The notes under the pieces: generated by a model
What the model was told of the DNA's origin: nothing
Seen by the model: only the letters and a program-made list of their open reading frames with translations
Database searches by the model: none
DNA from: Desulfobulbus sp.
GTDB taxonomy: Bacteria > Desulfobacterota > Desulfobulbia > Desulfobulbales > Desulfobulbaceae
Assembly: GCA_009778955.1 (NCBI GenBank)
Contig: WRFD01000004.1
Coordinates: 1 to 32,952, forward strand
Direction: 5' to 3'
DNA length: 32,952 nucleotides
Made by a program: the position numbers and the translations under genes
Shown: piece by piece, positions 27,998 to 32,952 of the stretch
Layout: each line of letters opens with the position of its first letter
Numbering within the stretch: position 1 is the first letter of the stretch

Positions 27998-28700
27998 TCA
28001 AAAGAAAGGAGCCGGCAAAGCGGCAGCTGACCTGCGGCAATCAGAGCGAGGCCAGGCAGCCAATAGCAAGCCGGCAAAAAAAAGATGCAACTTCTCCCTC
28101 AATTTATTGAGGATCAGGCGGATATTGCGCCCCGCTCCACAGAGCAGGGCATTGATGGCGTCGCCCAAGGCGCCTACCAGTAATTTCGACCCCGCTTGCG
28201 GCCGGAGAGCAATACCTGAGGCTTCTGCAGCTTGTGACCACGACACCGTCAACAAAACTGCGCTGCACCGCACAGTTGGTCATCCGCTCCACCTGTTCGA
28301 TTATCCGGCCCAGGGCATGACCGTCATGGGGATTGCCAGGCTCCGCCAGCATGCCCGCCACGCTGACCTTGACCCCAAATTCGTCCTTCTTGTCCGCCTT
28401 GCCCTTGGAAATACGCTCCACATCCGGCGCATGAAGGCTGTAAAGCTTATTCTTATCCTGCCGTTGTTGCGTCAACAGCCGTTCGGCCTTGGCGAGCTCA
28501 GCATGAAACACCGGCTGCAGATCTTGCCGGGTTGCAATCTTGCGCCAAATATCACGAACCACCCTGGAGTACAGTTCCTCGAAGACAGGGGAAAGGTCCT
28601 TCAATGCCTTGTCCGCCATGATCAGGACCGGACGCAAGGGATGATGCTGAGGAATCCAGGATTCGGGAGAAACGAAACAGCTTCTGCTGATGGATATCAA
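27998..28700 (-). pseudogene. IS5-type transposase remnant, frameshifted
   Basis: IPQHHPLRPVLIMADKALKDLSPVFEELYS, KLYSLHAPDVERISKGKADKKDEFGVKVSVA and, in another frame, SKLLVGALGDAINALLCGAGRNIRLILNKLREKLHLF. Confidence 0.7.
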
Positions 28701-28822
28701 GACCGCGCATTCTGCGCCTCTATTGCAATGATTTCAATAGATTAAATATACACGATCCTTCTTGTCATGTCACGAAATGTGTTCTTGTAGATGAGAGTTT
28801 TTCAACAGCCTGCTAATAGGAC

Positions 28823-30448
28823 TTACAAAAACAGGTAAGTCGCCATCAATCCGGTAAGCGACATGGTAAGGGTATAGGGCAGGGCCAGCCAGACCATGCT
28901 GCCGTAGGACAACCGAATCACTGGTGCCAGGGCCGAGGTCAGCAGGAAAAGAAAGGCGGCCTGGCCGTTGGGGGTGGCGATGCTGGGAATATTGGTCCCG
29001 GTATTGATGGCCACGGCCAGTTTGTCGAACTGATCTATCACCGCCTTCACCTGAACCGCCGAGGTCTGCGGCAGAGTGACCAGCACATCGGTCCGGGGCG
29101 TATGCGGGTCGGTGAGCTTCTGCATCAGCTCTTGGCCGGTCATGCCGAGGCCGGGAATGGCGGCCAGCATGTCGACCATGTGGGTTTTGGACTCCGAAAT
29201 AAAGATCGTGGCCACGAACACGTTGTCGGAGATGGCGGAAAGCACCCCGTTGACGAGGTAGTAGACCGCCAATTGGGCTTGCCCCTGAAAGCTGAGCGCA
29301 TAGTTGATAACCGGAGTGAATAAATGCTGATCGTGGATGACCGCGACGATGGCGAAGAACACCACCAATAGTGCGGTGAAGGGCAGCGCCTCCTCGAAGG
29401 CAGGGCCGATCCGATGCTCCTCGGTGATGCCATTGCAGGCGGTGAGGAAGACGATCACCGACAGGCCGATCAAGCCGACTGCGGCCAGATGGAAGGCCAG
29501 GGCGACGATCAGCCAGATGCCTGCAACGGCCTGGACCGCCAGCCTTAAGGCACCCTGGGGGCCGCGCTTGGCCGCCATCTGCACCTCGGTTTCCAGCAGG
29601 TAGGAACGGATGTGTCTGGGCAATTCAAAGCCGTAGGTAAACCACTTCTTTTTCTCCACGCAGTAGCAGGTGGCCAGGCCTACCACCAGCACCGGCAGGC
29701 TCACCGGCGCCACCTTGAAGAAAAAGGTGGCGAACTGCCAGCCCATGACGTTGCCCACCAGCAGGTTCTGCGGCTCGCCCACCAGGGTGCACATCCCGCC
29801 GAGCGCGGTGCCGACCGAAGCATGCATCACCAAGTTGCGGAGGAAACCTCGGAATTGCTTGAGATCCTCCTGCTCCTGTACCTTGAGCGCCAGGTCGCTG
29901 GTCAGATCGTGGACCGCGCCGCCGCCATCCTTGCCGGACCGGTAGCGGTGGTAGATGTCGTAGAAGCCATAGGCCACGGCAACAATCACCGCCGTGACCG
30001 TGAGGGCGTCGAGAAAGGCTGAGAGAAAAGCGCCGGTACCACAGAACAGCAGCGAGATTGTTTCTTTCGACCGGACCTTGACCAGGAAGTGGGCGAAGGT
30101 GAACCGGAGGAAATCCTTCATGAAAAAGATGCCGGCCACCATGAAGATCAGCAGCAGGATCACATCGAAATTGGCCAGCGCCTCCTGCAAGACGGTCCCA
30201 GGCTTGGTCATGCCGATGGCCACAGCCTCCAGGGCCAGCAGGCCGCCGGCAGGCAGGGGATAGCATTTCAATGCCATGGCGAGGGTAAAAATGAATTCGC
30301 CGATCAGCGCCCAGCCGGTAATGAACGGGCCGCAGACCTTGAGCAAAATGGGATTGGCGGCCAAAAAAAGCAGGATGACCAGCTTATACCAGAGCGGCGC
30401 CTTGCCGAGGAAGTTCCTGGCAAAGGCAAGGGGGTAGGACCAGAACAT
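28823..30448 (-). CDS. nhaB: Na+/H+ antiporter NhaB
   Basis: [36 protein letters not shown]...[76 protein letters not shown]. Confidence 0.92.
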   Translation of the reverse strand: MFWSYPLAFARNFLGKAPLWYKLVILLFLAANPILLKVCGPFITGWALIGEFIFTLAMALKCYPLPAGGLLALEAVAIGMTKPGTVLQEALANFDVILLLIFMVAGIFFMKDFLRFTFAHFLVKVRSKETISLLFCGTGAFLSAFLDALTVTAVIVAVAYGFYDIYHRYRSGKDGGGAVHDLTSDLALKVQEQEDLKQFRGFLRNLVMHASVGTALGGMCTLVGEPQNLLVGNVMGWQFATFFFKVAPVSLPVLVVGLATCYCVEKKKWFTYGFELPRHIRSYLLETEVQMAAKRGPQGALRLAVQAVAGIWLIVALAFHLAAVGLIGLSVIVFLTACNGITEEHRIGPAFEEALPFTALLVVFFAIVAVIHDQHLFTPVINYALSFQGQAQLAVYYLVNGVLSAISDNVFVATIFISESKTHMVDMLAAIPGLGMTGQELMQKLTDPHTPRTDVLVTLPQTSAVQVKAVIDQFDKLAVAINTGTNIPSIATPNGQAAFLFLLTSALAPVIRLSYGSMVWLALPYTLTMSLTGLMATYLFL

Positions 30449-30584
30449 GACAGGCTCCCCTCCGTGGGTGGGATGAAAGACAAGATGAGGACTGCGGCCT
30501 GTGGCGGACCGCCGGGTAATTCGCGCCGCTTCCGGCAGCAAACCTTCCGGGCGGCGGATGGACGATGGAGGTCGGGCGCAGTGT

Positions 30585-30950
30585 TCAGCCACCCGTCCGT
30601 TTGACGGTGTAGCCCAACTGCTGCAGGGTGGCCGCTAGGAGATCGCGGTGTTCGCCCTGGATCTCAATGGTCCCCTCCTTGACCGCGCCCCCGGCGCCGC
30701 ACAGCTTTTTCAAACGGCTGGCCAACTCACGGAGTTGCTCCGGGTTGAGGTCAAGGCCAGTCACCACCGTTACCCCGCCACCCTTGCGTCCCTTGGTCGC
30801 CCGCCCCACCCGGACAATGCCGTTGCCCCTAAGGACGGCCACTGTCGCCTTGCAGGCGCACGAGGCCACCGGCCGGCCGCAGTCCGGACATAATCTGCCC
30901 TGTTCAGTGGAATAAACCGGGACGGTGAATCGAGGGGGGGTGGTTCCCAT
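30585..30950 (-). CDS. SUI1/YciH-type translation initiation factor homologue
   Basis: [73 protein letters not shown]. Confidence 0.9.
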   Translation of the reverse strand: MGTTPPRFTVPVYSTEQGRLCPDCGRPVASCACKATVAVLRGNGIVRVGRATKGRKGGGVTVVTGLDLNPEQLRELASRLKKLCGAGGAVKEGTIEIQGEHRDLLAATLQQLGYTVKRTGG

Positions 30951-30966
30951 TCTCCCTCCGTTGCTA

Positions 30967-31977
30967 TCAAAACTGGGACGGATGCGGCGCCTTCACGCCC
31001 CAACCGATTGTTTTGCCGGCCAGAAACGGCGTAACCTCCCCGTAGCGATCCGGCACCCGCCATGCAATCGGCTCAAGGCGCACCGTTTTGGCCGGCGGCT
31101 CGATCCGGTAGAAGCTGCGGGCATTGGCCGACACAAAGGCCGGCAGGTGTTCCGCACACCCCGCCTCCACGAACAGCTCCGCCAGGGCCGGCAGAGCCAC
31201 CGGGGCGGAGAACACCCCAGCCGCGCAGCCCAGGCGCTCTTTTTTGTGGCGGGGATGGGGAGCGGAATCGGAGCCGAACATCAGCCGGGGATGGCCGGCC
31301 AAGACCGCCTGCCGCAGGGCGTCGCGGTCGCGGGGCGTTTTGGCGATCGGCTTGCAGAATATATCCTGCCGCAGTAGGCCGCCGGCTATGTCGTCTAAAG
31401 TGATCAGCAGGTGGTGGAGGGTGACCGTGGCCGCCACCTGATCGAAACGGTCGAGGAATTCGATGGCCGCAGCGGTGGTGATGTGCTCCATCACCAACCG
31501 CAGCCGGGGAAAGGTCTCGGCCAGCCATTGGTAGACCTTCAAAAACTCTTGTTCCCGCTCCATGACGAAGCCGCCGGTTTCGCCATGCACCAAGAGCGGA
31601 ATATCCAACTCCTCCAGCAAGGCCACGGTGGCGCCGATCCGGTCGAAATCGCGCACCCCGGCCTCGCTCTGGGTCGTGATCCCGGCTGGGTAGAGCTTGA
31701 CCCCGATGATCTCGTCCTTGACCTCGGCCAGATCCTGGCTGGTGTAATCGCGGAAGAACAAGGTCATGTAGGGGGCAAACCCGGTGGTGCCGCAGGTGGC
31801 GGCAATGGCGGCCCGGTATGCCCGCACCCGTTCTAGGCTGTCCACCGGTTGCACCAGATTGGGCATGACCACCCCGCCGGCGAACTGGGCGGCGCTGAAG
31901 GGGGCGACCAGGCCGAGCATCTCGCCTTCGCGCAGGTGCAGGTGCATGTCTAGGGGCGTATCGAGTAGCAAATCCAT
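30967..31977 (-). CDS. pyrC: Dihydroorotase
   Basis: LDTPLDMHLHLREGEML, GVVMPNLVQPV, PLLVHGETG, VMEHITTAAAIEFL, FGSDSAPHPRHKKE. Confidence 0.94.
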   Translation of the reverse strand: MDLLLDTPLDMHLHLREGEMLGLVAPFSAAQFAGGVVMPNLVQPVDSLERVRAYRAAIAATCGTTGFAPYMTLFFRDYTSQDLAEVKDEIIGVKLYPAGITTQSEAGVRDFDRIGATVALLEELDIPLLVHGETGGFVMEREQEFLKVYQWLAETFPRLRLVMEHITTAAAIEFLDRFDQVAATVTLHHLLITLDDIAGGLLRQDIFCKPIAKTPRDRDALRQAVLAGHPRLMFGSDSAPHPRHKKERLGCAAGVFSAPVALPALAELFVEAGCAEHLPAFVSANARSFYRIEPPAKTVRLEPIAWRVPDRYGEVTPFLAGKTIGWGVKAPHPSQF

Positions 31978-32069
31978 GATCGTATTCCCTCTTTCGTTCG
32001 TTTTCTCGGCCTGACTTGCCGCATCTCATACCAACTTGGCATCAATACTGCGATATTTTTGTTTCGTCT

Positions 32070-32092
32070 TTGCGAGCGGAGCGAAGCAATCC
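32070..32092. repeat. Dispersed intergenic repeat TTGCGAGCGGAGCGAAGCAATCC
   Basis: Matches the general pattern ttgcgag..gagcgaagcaatcc seen in intergenic repeats of many bacteria; noncoding position downstream of REP-free pyrC promoter region. Confidence 0.5.
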
Positions 32093-32228
32093 AGTAAATA
32101 ATCCAAGATTATAGAATGGGTCCTAGATGCAAACAACAAGAGGTCGCTCCCTTCGCCGGGGGGGGGGCGTCATTTTTTTTGCATGCCCCAAAAAAGGACC
32201 AAAAGAACGGCAGCCGGGCCGCCTATTT

Positions 32229-32260
32229 GATCGTTCCCATGTACCGGCATGGAAACGATC
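32229..32260. repeat. REP-like palindrome GATCGTTCCCATG-taccgg-CATGGAAACGATC
   Basis: 13-bp arms with one mismatch (32229-32241 / 32248-32260); followed by cacgcgggcgcatggaa half-copy. Confidence 0.6.
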
Positions 32261-32417
32261 ATCACGCGGGCGCATGGAAGGGCAAGGCGCTGGCCTTTAC
32301 TCTTTTGCCCCGGCCTGGAACAGCGCGTCTTTTTCTCGGGCGTTGTTGCAGGCGATGTCAGGCGATTTGTGAACCGCTGGAGGTTTCGTTGGGGCACGGT
32401 TATGGAGGCTTTTAACG

Positions 32418-32952
32418 ATGCCAACCTTGCGAAAAGACAGGATTGGATGGTGGGCCAGAGTGGTTATATACGGCAGGCAGATAGCCAGCCGGATGTTTCC
32501 TCCTGGCTGGAAAGGCGGCCCAGAGTGGCGGGCCGCCAAGGAATGGGAAGAAGATGAGCGCAAAAAGGCGATGGAGGGAAGGAAGATCCTTTCGGCCTCA
32601 GAGCTGCTCTTGGCGTGGGGGGGGCATATCTTGCCCATGTCCAGCGCACCATGTCGCGGCAGACCTTGATGGAAAAACAAAGTGTGATGCGTGATTTCTG
32701 CGCATTCTGCCGCTCAGAAGGCATTACCTCGCTGGAGGGCGTGACCAAGCCCAGGGTGCATGCCTATTTGTCAGGCGTTGCGGATCGGCGCGGCCCTCAT
32801 CGGTCCAACGTCTACCGCAAGAACCTTTTGGCGGCCAGCAAAGGGAGCGGTGGCTGCCCATGCATCCGGAACTGGCGCGGGCCTTGGCATGGTGGTGCGA
32901 TGTGCGACCCGCTCGACCGGCCAATGTGTTTATGCAAGTTCAAAACGATACG
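32418..32952 (+). pseudogene. Tyrosine recombinase (phage-type integrase), decayed and cut by window end
   Basis: MPTLRKDRIGWWARVVIYGRQ...ILSASELLLAWGG, frame change at a G8 run, then YLAHVQRTMSRQTLMEKQSVMRDFCAFCRSEGITSLEGVTKPRVHAYLSGV..SNVYRKNLLAA, then another frame ERWLPMHPELARALAWWCDVRPARPANVFMQVQNDT. Confidence 0.75.

Noticed and set aside
28107-28745. 212 aa plus-strand ORF
   Set aside because: It is antisense to the IS5-type transposase remnant, whose minus-strand frames carry recognisable transposase motifs.
32116-32415. 99 aa plus ORF across the G10/T8 tracts
   Set aside because: Composition is driven by homopolymers and the REP palindrome; no recognisable domain.
1-32952. CRISPR array, tRNA or rRNA genes
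   Set aside because: No regularly spaced direct repeats and no tRNA or rRNA-like conserved sequence were seen on either strand by inspection.

Overview
This 33 kb, GC-rich window looks like chromosome from an anaerobic Desulfobacterota-like bacterium (the taxonomic call is inference from gene content). (1) 1-9.5 kb: a polyamine-related block with the 3' part of speA, a GNAT acetyltransferase, carboxynorspermidine synthase, carboxynorspermidine decarboxylase (nspC), an M24 peptidase, a DUF4388-like protein, a group II PLP decarboxylase and an HTH protein. (2) 9.6-21.3 kb: a cobalamin riboswitch with a likely intrinsic-terminator expression platform, followed by a tightly overlapping anaerobic corrin operon: cbiK, BtuCDF-like ABC importer, cbiA, cbiC, cbiD, cbiET, cbiL, cbiF, cbiG, cbiH. 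No cbiJ/cobK was recognised. (3) 21.3-28.8 kb: an accessory island, almost all on the minus strand. It carries Vsr, a C5-cytosine methyltransferase, a putative type II restriction endonuclease (DUF4928-like), a long protein with two nucleotidyltransferase domains, a small unknown protein and a frameshifted DUF3841-like gene, then decayed IS630 and IS5-type transposase remnants around a small secreted DUF5329-like gene. (4) 28.8-32 kb: nhaB, a SUI1/YciH-like gene and pyrC, all on the minus strand. (5) 32-32.95 kb: REP-like repeats and a decayed tyrosine recombinase. The strongest candidate for an undescribed system is the tandem nucleotidyltransferase plus DUF3841 pair next to the restriction-modification cassette. 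Another structure worth checking is a 16-bp hairpin covering the SD and start codon of the IS630 transposase remnant.
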